Made by a program: the position numbers and the translations under genes. The notes under the pieces are model-generated. The model worked only from the letters and a program-made list of their open reading frames with translations. It ran no database searches and had not been told where the DNA came from. A stretch of 64,000 nucleotides of DNA from positions 158,536,987-158,600,986 of the forward strand of contig CM053034.1 of the NCBI GenBank assembly GCA_028564925.1, in the 5' to 3' direction. Of the stretch, positions 20,908 to 32,700 are shown one piece after another (within the stretch, counting starts at the first letter, position 1; every line of letters begins with the position of its first letter). This stretch comes from Lithobates sylvaticus (lineage: Eukaryota > Chordata > Amphibia > Anura > Ranidae).

Positions 20908-22713
20908 TTAAACTTCCTCTGTGCCTTTAGGTTGGTCTGTGTCTTTAGGCTGGTCTGTAGGTATTCGGGTTACCATTTCATGAACAGTTCTGGCTCGGGA
21001 CCTTTTGGGCTCAAAAGAACCAGTATTAGTACAAGCCTTACAGATAGCATTACAAGTACCTGTAGTTATTTTTAAACAACATTTACACAACATAGGTGCA
21101 CATTTGATTATAAGGATTATAAGTACAATAATACCAACAAAATAGAGTATACCGTGTAGTATGCCTGAAAGCCACCCTCCAATACCAGAAAACCACTTGA
21201 GAGGATTAAGCCAGGAGAGCCAGCTCTCCCAACCCTCACCAATCCAGGCAGTCTCAGTGTGCTCTTTTCGGAAGTGGACTTTCAATTTCTGCACTTGTTC
21301 TACATGTGAAATGATTGCATCTTCAGCCGAAGTGTCATTTCCAATGTAGTTGCAACAAGTGGTTCCCACTATGGTGCATATTCCTCCCTGGCTGGCAGTA
21401 AGATAATCCAACACCAGCCGGTGTTGCAAAATCTCCCTTTTAATCATTTTCAGTTCAGTGGCCATGGTTATAAAGTTTCTATCATAAAGTGCAGTGATAT
21501 TATCCATAAGATCTGCAAGGTCAATGATGAAACTGAAAGCCTTCTTAATACAACATCTATTTACCCAAGGGATCGAGAATATTGGTTTGATCTCCCTATC
21601 ATGTGAATCTATACCTGTACTGCTACCCGTGGGCCCAGGGGAAAGTGGTGGTTCATCCGGAACAGTTTCTACCTCTCTGATCCCGCCTTCCCCCTCTTTA
21701 CCCAGGGCTGCCTCTTGGTCCTCAATGGTTTCCTCATCATCAATGGTTCCCTCATCATCCTGATCAGGGGTATCTACACCTATCGGGATTGTGGGAATTG
21801 GGAGATCCCTTTTAAAGATATGGCTGGGAATCTTATGGAGCTGTGTTTCCTTGAACCCCTCATTACTCATATACCAGGTAGCAGGTATAACTCTTCCAAA
21901 GTAACAAATTCCCATTGAATTTAAGGGAACCCAGGTATAGGCCTTTTTACCACATATGAAATAATACCCTGGTGGGGCTGAACAGGCGTGTTGAAAGTTA
22001 TACCCTTGCAAACACATCAATAATTTTAAATTATTCTGCCTAGAATCCTGGCGAAGTGTGTGCGCATATAGCTCCCGATACCTATCAGTGCTCCATACAG
22101 TATCCCTTCCCTCAAACCAGTACCTAATGGCAGCACCATCCATACAGTTGGAATTTCCTATGGATCGAGTGGTGTCTTTATATCCTCGTGCATGCTGTTC
22201 GGGGGTGTAGGTTCGAGTAAAGTTTATACAAACTGCAGGGACTCTTATTGGTGAATTAGTGAACAGCAACAATGAGATCGACCTGTCAGCCATTGACCTG
22301 CTTACATTGTGAAAGTGTGCTCCTTCTTCTATCTCATTCAGGGTACTAGGAACTCCTAATAGTGGCATAGTCTTATGCGAGATAGGTGCATGTGTGCATA
22401 TCCAACAATCACTGATACCCAACTTTTTTGCTGCCTGCAGATGCATGGATATAAACGAGTTATGAAATGGTTCAGCTAGCTGGGAATGGAAGTTATGTGT
22501 TTCTCTTTTCCCTCTTTGTTCAGGACTCACAAGGTTCTCAGACCGTAGGACTTTTTGTGAGATGGTGGCATTCAAGAGGAGGATATCCTGTGTCTTACCC
22601 TTTGTTTCTTGATAGGTCCACTCATAAGTCATCACAATAATCCATACCATTGCTCCACCTCCAAGGATGAAACTCCAAAGCTTCACATCCGGTTTAGGCC
22701 CCAAAAGATTCAT
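20908..22713 (-). pseudogene. ERV env remnant
   Basis: A 601-residue frame with envelope features: N-terminal hydrophobic segment, CWIC motif in the surface part, a CX6CC motif in the transmembrane part (CTIVGTTCC), and a long hydrophobic segment near the C-terminus before a cysteine-rich, basic tail. CWIC plus CX6CC is the gammaretrovirus-type envelope arrangement. It overlaps the end of pol by about 20 bp. Treated as part of a broken fossil provirus. Confidence 0.8.
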
Positions 22714-25346
22714 TCTGCTTTCTTTTGGCTTGGGCCCGAGTTAACGGTGGGGATGACCTGGAAGGTAAGGGTAAAGAGTAATTCTTGCCAGCAGCAGACT
22801 GACTTACTTCAGGTGGGGCCACAGTTTTCTTACAATGCGAACCATGCACCCAGTACTTATAGTCTTTCAGCTTCACAGCCGTTGGGGACACTAGAATGAT
22901 CTGAAAAGGTCCTTTCCATCTAGGGGACAAAGTGGTCCGAGGTGTGTGGTTCTTGATGTATACCCAGTCTCCTGACTTTAGTCCATGAGTTCTTTCACTT
23001 GTATCCACTGGTTGTCCTGCCTTGGCTCTGGAAAAGGTATCAGAAAACACATTTGCCAACTTGTGCACATAGTCTAACATGGCATCTTGACCATTTATCA
23101 AAGTCACTGTTTCTGGTGATGCAGGGGCTGCAGGTAACCTTTTAGGTGGCCGCCCAAAGAGGATATCAAATGGGGATAGTCCATGTTTCTCCTTTGGCGT
23201 GGTTCTAATGGTGGCCAGAACTATAGGCAGTGCTTCTACCCATGTACTTTTCCCATTAGCAGTTACTTTGGCCAAGTACCTTTTTAAAGTTTGGTTACTT
23301 CGCTCTACCATGCCACTTGCCTGTGGCCTATAGGGGGTATGTAGTTGCTGCTTCATCCCCAATAGTTTAACCACTTCTGCCATTAGTTTGTTGTCAAAAT
23401 GTGTACCTCTATCTGAAGAGATTATGGATCCTATCCCAAATCTAGGTATCAATTCCCTGGTGAGGCACTTTACCACGGTTCGGGCATCGTTCCGAACACA
23501 GGGGTACGCTTCCAACCAACCCGAAAATTGATCTACGCAAGCCAAAAGATACTTAAAACGGCCACAAGGGGGCATATCTGAGAAGTCAATTTGCACTATT
23601 TGAAATGGCTCCTCAGTATGTGGAATATGTTTCATAGGGGTTGGTACTGTCTTCCCAATGTTATGTTTCTGGCATACCACACATTCGGTAATTTTATTAG
23701 CAGCATATGTCTGAAACCCCGGAGCCCACCAATCCTTGTTCACCATCCTACACATCCCCCCTGTTGAGACATGGCAAGGCCCATGGCTCAAAAGGAATAA
23801 GGATGGAAACAAGGTAGGAGGTGCAACCAATTTTTCTTTTAATCGCCACAAACCATCCTCACCACAAATTGCACCCTTTGTGACCCAGGTAGATTTGTGG
23901 GGTGAGCTATCTTGCAATGCTAAGATAATGTTCAAGTCAACTTGAAGTTCCATCAATGGGAATGCAGCAACTACTGGTGGCACATAAGAATGTATTGCAT
24001 TCTTAGCATGCTCATCAGCTAATGCATTGCCCAGTGATATTGTGTCTCCAGCTCCAGTATGAGCTTTACATTTAATGACAGCAACCTGAAGGGGGAGCAG
24101 TACTGCAGTTAATAATCTGACGATTAAATCCTTGTGCTGAATTGGTGTACCTGCTGCTGTAAGGTAACCTCGCTCCTGCCACAATTGAGCAAAACTATGC
24201 AGTATGCCTACAGCATATGCTGAATCACTATAAATGTTTACAGTGTCACCCTCTGCTAGTTCCAAAGCAACACAGAGAGCTGTTAATTCCGCTGCCTGTG
24301 CTGACCTGGAATGCTGCAATACTTCAGCATGCAATAGTTTGTTCTCACCGTTCACCACTGCACAAGCAGCCAATGTCAGCCCATCAGGCCTTCTGAGAGA
24401 TGAACCATCTACAAAAAGGTCTGCACACTGAGGCAGGCCAGAAATGGGTTCATCCCTCAGATCCGATCTGGGTTTTGTCACTTCATCAATAGAGGTAGTA
24501 CAGTCATGTGTCAGGTAGACAGAATCATCAACTTCCTCATTGTCATCTTCCGGCAAGAAGGTGGCCGGATTCAAGGACTGGCAGCGCAGGATCTTGAGGT
24601 TGGAAGCTGACAGCAAAACCAAGTGATAATGCGTTATTCTTTGAACAGAAAAATGTTTAGTATAGGCACTATTCAACATAGCTTCCAGATCATGTGGACA
24701 CATCAAGTATAAAGTAGAACCTAAGACAATATCTACAGTTTTTTCCACCAGTAGGGCAGCCGCCGCTACTGATTTCAAACATCCAGGTAGGCCTCTGGCC
24801 ACAGTATCCAAGGGGTAGCTATAGTACCCCACTGGGCGATGCTGTGCACAGAATTTTTGAGTCAACACTCCATTTGCATGCCCATTTACTTCTGTACAGA
24901 ACAAGTAAAAATGTTTGCTATAATCTGGTAAGCCTAGACTAGGCACTGATAGCAAAGCCTTTTTTATGTTCCTGAAAGCCTCCTTTACTGCAGGGGACAA
25001 TTCCTCAGAAGTGAACCTATAAGAGCTTTTTGTATGTCCTTTCAGTAATTCCTGCAAGGGGCCTACCACAGTGGAATATTGAGGTAGAAACTGTCTGCAG
25101 TATCCCACTAAACCAAGGAAAGCTCTCAATTGTTTTAGAGTTGTAGGCATTACTTGTTTAGCGATCACCTTTTTTCTTTTATCAGTTAGGTGCTTAATGC
25201 CTTGTGAGATGCAATGACCTAAATATTGCACTTTTGTTTTTACCCACTGTATTTTGGAAGCATCTACTCTTTGGCCAATTTTTGCTAAAAAATTTAATAA
25301 AGAGATGGAATCTTCAGTGCAAGCCTGTTCACCCGATGAAGCTAGC
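22694..25346 (-). pseudogene. ERV pol remnant (end of RT, RNase H, integrase)
   Basis: The frame carries the connection end of reverse transcriptase (LRAFLGLVGYCRQFLPQY), RNase H (LFVDGSSLR, AELTALCVALELAEG, IYSDSAYAVGI), the integrase zinc-binding region and core (VQIDFSDMPPCGRFKYLLAC, SSDRGTHFDNKLM, QASGMVERSNQTLKRYL) and a GDWVYIKNH-type C-terminal domain. The order is that of class I retroviruses. It begins at the boundary with the minisatellite. Confidence 0.85.
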
Positions 25347-27875
25347 ATTTTGTTCCCAGAAGCACCTATAGGACTTGAAGTGTGTTAGTCCCATCACACA
25401 CACAGAGCTATATTTTGTTCCCAGAAGCACCTATAGGACTTGAAGTGTGTTAGTGGCATCACACACACAGAGCTATATTTTGTTCCCAGAAGCACCTATA
25501 GGACTTGAAGTGTGTTAGTCCCATCACACACACAGAGCTATATTTTGTTCCCAGAAGCACCTATAGGACTTGAAGTGTGTTAGTCCCATCACACACACAG
25601 AGCTATATTTTGTTCCCAGGAGCACCTATAGGACTTGAAGTGTGTTAGTCCCATTACACACACAGAGCTATATTTTGTTCCCAGAAGCACCTATAGGACT
25701 TGAAGTGTGTTAGTCCCATTACACACACAGAGCTATATTTTCTTCCCAGAAGCACCTATAGGACTTGAAGTGTGTTATTCCCATTACACACACAGAGCTA
25801 TATTTTCTTCCCAGAAGCACCTATAGGACTTGAAGTGTGTTAGTCCCATTACACACACAGAGCTATATTTTGTTCCCAGAAGCACCTATAGGACTTGAAG
25901 TGTGTTAGTCCCATTACACACACAGAGCTATATTTTCTTCCCAGAAGCACCTATAGGACTTGAAGTGTGTTAGTCCCATCACACACACAGAGCTATATTT
26001 TGTTCCCAGAAGCACCTATAGGACTTGAAGTGTGTTAGTCCCATCACACACACAGAGCTATATTTTGTTCCCAGAAGCACCTATAGGACTTGAAGTGTGT
26101 TAGTCCCATTACACACACAGAGCTATATTTTCTTCCCAGAAGCACCTATAGGACTTGAAGTGTGTTATTCCCATTACACACACAGAGCTATATTTTCTTC
26201 CCAGAAGCACCTATAGGACTTGAAGTGTGTTAGTCCCATTACACACACAGAGCTATATTTTGTTCCCAGAAGCACCTATAGGACTTGAAGTGTGTTAGTC
26301 CCATTACACACACAGAGCTATATTTTCTTCCCAGAAGCACCTATAGGACTTGAAGTGTGTTAGTCCCATCACACACACAGAGCTATATTTTGTTCCCAGA
26401 AGCACCTATAGGACTTGAAGTGTGTTAGTCCCATCACACACACAGAGCTATATTTTGTTCCCAGAAGCACCTATAGGACTTGAAGTGTGTTAGTCCCATT
26501 ACACACACAGAGCTATATTTTCTTCCCAGAAGCACCTATAGGACTTGAAGTGTGTTATTCCCATTACACACACAGAGCTATATTTTCTTCCCAGAAGCAC
26601 CTATAGGACTTGAAGTGTGTTAGTCCCATTACACACACAGAGCTATATTTTGTTCCCAGAAGCACCTATAGGACTTGAAGTGTGTTAGTCCCATTACACA
26701 CACACAGCTATATTTTCTTCCCAGAAGCACCTATAGGACTTGAAGTGTGTTAGTCCCATCACACACACAGAGCTATATTTTGTTCCCAGAAGCACCTATA
26801 GGACTTGAAGTGTGTTAGTCCCATCACACACACAGAGCTATATTTTGTTCCCAGAAGCACCTATAGGACTTGAAGTGTGTTAGTCCCATCACACACACAG
26901 AGCTATATTTTGTTCCCAGAAGCACCTATAGGACTTGAAGTGTGTTAGTCCCATCACACACACAGAGCTATATTTTCTTCCCAGAAGCACCTATAGGACT
27001 TGAAGTGTGTTAGTCCCATTACACACACAGAGCTATATTTTCTTCCCAGAAGCACCTATAGGACTTGAAGTGTGTTAGTCCCATTACACACACAGAGCTA
27101 TATTTTCTTCCCAGAAGCACCTATAGGACTTGAAGTGTGTTAGTCCCATTACACACACAGAGCTATATTTTGTTCCCAGAAGCACCTATAGGACTTGAAG
27201 TGTGTTAGTCCCATTACACACACAGAGCTATATTTTCTTCCCAGAAGCACCTATAGGACTTGAAGTGTGTTATTCCCATTACACACACAGAGCTATATTT
27301 TCTTCCCAGAAGCACCTATAGGACTTGAAGTGTGTTAGTCCCATTACACACACAGAGCTATATTTTGTTCCCAGAAGCACCTATAGGACTTGAAGTGTGT
27401 TAGTCCCATCACACACACAGAGCTATATTTTGTTCCCAGAAGAACCTATAGGACTTGAAGTGTGTTAGTCCCATCACACACACAGAGCTATATTTTGTTC
27501 CCAGAAGCACCTATAGGACTTGAAGTGTGTTAGTCCCATTACACACACAGAGCTATATTTTCTTCCCAGAAGAACCTATAGGACTTGAAGTGTGTTAGTC
27601 CCATCACACACACAGAGCTATATTTTGTTCCCAGAAGCACCTATAGGACTTGAAGTGTGTTAGTCCCATTACACACACAGAGCTATATTTTGTTCCCAGA
27701 AGCACCTATAGGACTTGAAGTGTGTTAGTCCCATCACACACACAGAGCTATATTTTGTTCCCAGAAGCACCTATAGGACTTGAAGTGTGTTAGTCCCATC
27801 ACACACACAGAGCTATATTTTCTTCCCAGAAGCACCTATAGGACTTGAAGTGTGTTAGTCCCATCACACAGAGCT
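25347..27875 (+). repeat. Inner hAT 5' minisatellite, 65-bp units with higher-order pattern
   Basis: About 39 units share ATTTTGTTCCCAGAAGCACC, TATAGGACTTGAAGTGTGTT and CACACACAGAGCT. Variant sites (TTGTT or TTCTT; CCATC or CCATT; TTAGTC or TTATTC) are ordered. The rare TGTTATTCCC variant appears at about 25771, 26161, 26551 and 27266, i.e. 390, 390 and 715 bp apart, which are 6, 6 and 11 units. The array therefore grew by copying blocks of six units. Confidence 0.9.
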
Positions 27876-29700
27876 CCTCTATTTTCTTTGCAGAAGCACC
27901 CACAGGACTTCTAGTGTGTTAGTGGCATCACACAGAGCTCCTATATATTCTTCTCAGCAGCACCCACAGGACTTCTAGTGTGTTAGTGGCATCACACAGA
28001 GCTCCTCTATTTTCTTTGCATAAGCACCCACAGGACTTCTAGTGTGTTAGTGGCATCACACAGAGCTCCTCTATTTTCTTTGCAGAAGCACCCACAGGAC
28101 TTCTAGTGTGTTAGTGGCATCACACAGAGCTCCTCTATTTTCTTTGCAGAAGCACCCACAGGACTTCTAGTGTGTTAGTGGCATCACACAGAGCTCCTCT
28201 ATTTTCTTTGCATAAGCACCCACAGGACTTCTAGTGTGTTAGTGGCATCACACAGAGCTCCTCTATTTTCTTTGCAGTAGGAACCCACAGGACTTCTAGT
28301 GTGTTAGTGGCATCACACAGAGCTCCTCTATTTTCTTTGCAGAAGCACCCATAGGACTTCTAGTGTGTTAGTGGCATCACACAGAGCTCCTATATATTCT
28401 TCTCAGCAGCACCCACAGGACTTCTAGTGTGTTAGTGGCATCACACAGAGCTCCTCTATTTTCTTTGCATAAGCACCCACAGGACTTCTAGTGTGTTAGT
28501 GGCATCACACAGAGCTCCTCTATTTTCTTTGCAGAAGCACCCACAGGACTTCTAGTGTGTTAGTGGCATCACACAGAGCTCCTCTATTTTCTTTGCAGAA
28601 GCACCCACAGGACTTCTAGTGTGTTAGTGGCATCACACAGAGCTCCTCTATTTTCTTTGCATAAGCACCCACAGGACTTCTAGTGTGTTAGTGGCATCAC
28701 ACAGAGCTCCTCTATTTTCTTTGCAGAAGCACCCATAGGACTTCTAGTGTGTTAGTGGCATCACACAGAGCTCCTATATATTCTTCTCAGCAGCACCCAC
28801 AGGACTTCTAGTGTGTTAGTGGCATCACACAGAGCTCCTCTATTTTCTTTGCATAAGCACCCACAGGACTTCTAGTGTGTTAGTGGCATCACACAGAGCT
28901 CCTCTATTTTTTTTGCAGAAGCACCCACAGGACTTCTAGTGTGTTAGTGGCATCACACAGAGCTCCTCTATTTTCTTTGCAGAAGCACCCATAGGACTTC
29001 TAGTGTGTTAGTGGCATCACACAGAGCTCCTATATATTCTTCTCAGCAGCACCCACAGGACTTCTAGTGTGTTAGTGGCATCACACAGAGCTCCTATATA
29101 TTCTTCTCAGCAGCACCCACAGGACTTCTAGTGTGTTAGTGGCATCACACAGAGCTCCTCTATTTTCTTTGCATAAGCACCCACAGGACTTCTAGTGTGT
29201 TAGTGGCATCACACAGAGCTCCTCTATTTTCTTTGCATAAGCACCCACAGGACTTCTAGTGTGTTAGTGGCATCACACAGAGCTCCTCTATTTTCTTTGC
29301 AGAAGCACCCATAGGACTTCTAGTGTGTTAGTGGCATCACACAGAGCTCCTCTATTTTCTTTGCAGAAGCACCCATAGGACTTCTAGTGTGTTAGTGGCA
29401 TCACACAGAGCTCCTATATATTCTTCTCAGCAGCACCCACAGGACTTCTAGTGTGTTAGTGGCATCACACAGAGCTCCTCTATTTTCTTTGCTGAAGCAC
29501 CCACAGGACTTCTAGTGTGTTAGTGGCATCACACAGAGCTCCTCTATTTTCTTTGCAGAAGCACCCACAGGACTTCTAGTGTGTTAGTGGCATCACACAG
29601 AGCTCCTCTATTTTCTTTGCAGAAGCACCCATAGGACTTCTAGTGTGTTAGTGGCATCACACAGAGCTCCTATATTTTCTTCTCAGCAGCACCCACAGGA
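27876..29700 (+). repeat. Inner hAT 5' minisatellite, 64-bp units next to the transposase
   Basis: About 28 units share GACTTCTAGTGTGTTAGTGG, CATCACACAGAGCTCCTCTA and TTTTCTTTGCAGAAGCACCC. A TATATATTCTTCTCAGCAGC variant recurs at irregular multiples of 64 bp. The last unit ends only 13-20 bp before the transposase ATG. Each unit contains a pyrimidine tract followed by CAG, like a splice acceptor. Confidence 0.9.
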
Positions 29701-29712
29701 CTACCGACTACA

Positions 29713-32700
29713 ATGGCTGGAAGACCGCCAAGGGGAGGCAGAGCGTGCAGAGCCAAGAACACAGGGCAGGCAGGCTCTGTTTCTAGTGGACGTGGCCGTG
29801 GACGTGGACGTGGTCGTGCATCGTCATCAGCACGTGGCCATGGGACACGCGCGTCTTTGTTTTCGGCAGCTGGACATGTGGAGCCGCATCATGCTGAAGG
29901 CTTGGTAGAATGGATGACCAAGCCCTCCTCATCCTCCTCATCCTCTCTCACCCAGGCTCAGGGTACTGACAGAGCATCATCAGCCACCCCTTCCCTAGAC
30001 CCACCATGTCCTCCTGAGGAGTCCCCCGAACTCTTTGAGCACAGTGTTGGGTACATGCTCCAGGAGGATGCCCAACGATTCGAAGGCTCGGATGACGATA
30101 CCCAGCTTGAGGAATCTGGCAGTACAGTTCCACCAGCTGCAGCTTACTGTCAGGTTTGCTCTAGTGGTGAAGAGGGAGGGGATGATGAGGTCACTGACTC
30201 CACGTGGGTGCCTCAAGGGAGAGAGGATGAGGAGGAGGACGAGGAGGAGGAGGATGCGGCGTCACATGTCCAACGAGGCAGGATGCCCCCTGGAGGCCAG
30301 GTAGAGGCCAGCACAGCAACTGTACAACACCGCAGAGCTCCGCCTGTGCAGGGCGCTGCCTCTGCACGTTATCAGAAAAGTTCTTTGGTGTGGGCCTTTT
30401 TTGAGACGAGTGCAGCAGATCGCACCACTGCTATTTGCAATATTTGTCTCAAGCGTATCTCGCGTGGCCAAAACATCAGCCGCTTGGGCACGACAAGCAT
30501 GACCAGACATATGGCGACCTGCCATGCAGCTCGTTGGCAGGCACACATAAAAGACCCACACCAAAGAACTAAGCGGACCTCTCCTTGCTCCTCCTCAGCT
30601 GGGATCTCCATCCCCACTACACCTTCAGTCCTCTCTGAAAGCTGCTCTGAGAGGACTGAAGGTGTAGAATTCGGTGTGTCACAACCAAGTACTTGCAGTA
30701 CACCGACGTCCGAATGCAGCAGGCAAATTTCCCTGCCCCAGCTGCTGGACCGTAGAAAGAAGTACACTCCCAGCCATCCACATGCCCAGCGGTTGAATGC
30801 TAGCCTTGCTAAATTGCTAGCACTTCAACTGCTGCCTTTTCAGTTGGTAGACTCGGCCCCCTTCCGTGAGTTTGTTCAATGTGCGGTTCCTCAGTGGCAG
30901 GTTCCCAAACGCCACTTTTTCTCGCGGAAGGCGATTCCGTCTCTCTACCGGCATGTGGAGGGCAATGTCCATGCCTCGCTGGACAGGGCGGTCAGCGGTA
31001 AGGTGCATATTACCGCTGACTCATGGTCCAGCAGGCATGGACAGGGACGGTACCTTTCTTTCACGGCCCATTGGGTCACTCTATTGGCAGCTGGGAGGGA
31101 TGCAGGACAAGGTGCAGTAGTGTTGGAGGTTGTTCCGCCACCACGCCTCCAAAACGCGACTACTGCTACTGGTTGTGACACACCTCTCTCCTCCACCCCC
31201 TCCTCTTCTTCTTCCTCCAGTGCTCTGTCCTTGGAACCAGCGGTGCTCCGTAGGCGTACAAGGGGCTACGCAAGTACGCAGGCAAAAAGATGCCATGCCG
31301 TGCTTGCGCTGGTGTGTTTGGGGGACAGGAGCCACACTGGGCCAGAGGTTCTGGCAGCTCTGCAGGGGCAGGCCGAGAGGTGGTTGACGCCACGTCAGCT
31401 TAAGCCAGGAATGGTCGTTTCTGACAATGGCACCAACCTCCTCTCCGCCCTGCGACAGGGGCAGCTCACCCATGTGCCCTGCATGGCTCACGTCCTCAAC
31501 CTGGTGGTGCAGCGGTTCTTGGGCAGGTTCCCAGGCTTACAGGATGTCCTGAGGCAGGCCAGGAAAGTCTGTGTGCATTTCCGCCGATCTTATAATGCCA
31601 GTGCTCGGCTGACTGAGCTGCAAAAGGAGCTGAACCTGCCCAAGAACCGCCTAATATCTGACATGCCCACCAGGTGGAACTCAACGTTGGCCATGCTGCA
31701 GCGACTGCACACGCAGCAGAGGGCCATCAATGAGTACCTTTGCGACTACGGCACCAGGACAGGGTCAGGGGAGCTTGGTTTTTTTTCCCCACGTCAGTGG
31801 AGCATGATCAGGGATGCATGCACTGTCCTCTCACCATTTGAGGAGGCCACGAGGATGGTGAGCAGTGACAGTGCATGCATCAGTGACACTGTCCCTCTTG
31901 TCCACCTGTTGGAGCATACGCTGCGTGGGATAATGGACAGGGCACTTGAGGCAGAACAGAGGCAGGAAGAGGAGGACTTCCTTGCCTCTCAAGGCCCCCT
32001 TTATCCGGACAGTGTTCCTTCTGTCCCACCCATCACACAGGAAGAGGATGAGGAGGAGGAGGAGGAGGAGGAGGAGGATTGTGTGAGCATGGAGGTGGAG
32101 CCTGGCACTCAGCATCAGCAGCAGCAGTCTTTTAGGGATGATGTACAGTCCCAACAAGCCAGTGGACTTGTACGTGGCTGGGAGGAGGTGGCTGGCGATC
32201 ATGTCATCCTCAGTGACCCAGAAGACTCCGGACCGAATGCCTCAGCTAACCTACGCTGCATGGCCTCCCTGATCCTGCAAAGCCTGCGGAAGGATCCTCG
32301 TGTTCTTCGGATCAAGGAGAGGGACCATTACTGGCTGGCCACTCTCCTTGATCCGCGGTACAAGGGTAAGGTTGCGGACCTTATCTTGCCGTCGCAGAGG
32401 GAGCAGAGGATGAGACATCTCAGGGAGGCCTTGCAGAAAGGTCTGTGCAACGCGTTCCCAGAAACTGGGAGGCTACAAACTCCTGGTCCTGGGCGACGAG
32501 TTGCTGAGGCTTCGGTCAGTGGCAGAAGGAGCGGTGGGGAAGGTGGACGTCTGACCGATGCGTTCAGACAATTTTTTAGTCCGCAGCCCCAAGGTATGAT
32601 CGGTTCCAGCAACCATCGCCAGCGTCTGATATACATGGTGCAGGAATACCTTGGGGCAAGGTCAGACTTGGACACCTTTCCCACCGAAAATCCTCTGGCT

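Larger units (their letters stand above)
20327..25346 (-). mobile_element. Truncated endogenous retrovirus (class I, gamma/epsilon-like)
   Basis: A fossil provirus on the minus strand consisting of pol (3' portion), env and one LTR. The LTR side begins TGTTAAG directly in the minisatellite, and the pol side ends directly in the minisatellite at about 25346. Gag, the start of pol and a second LTR are not present, and no target duplication can be read. It is broken, with one large loss. The open pol and env frames suggest it is not ancient. Confidence 0.85.

Noticed and set aside
19797-29700. Regularly spaced repeats that superficially resemble a CRISPR array
   Set aside because: Units are contiguous 64-65-bp tandem copies with no unique spacers, in a eukaryotic transposon.
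31831-32202. Antisense frames over the inner transposase, and equivalent ones at 18685-19053
   Set aside because: Shadows of the conserved transposase coding sequence, with no independent domain.
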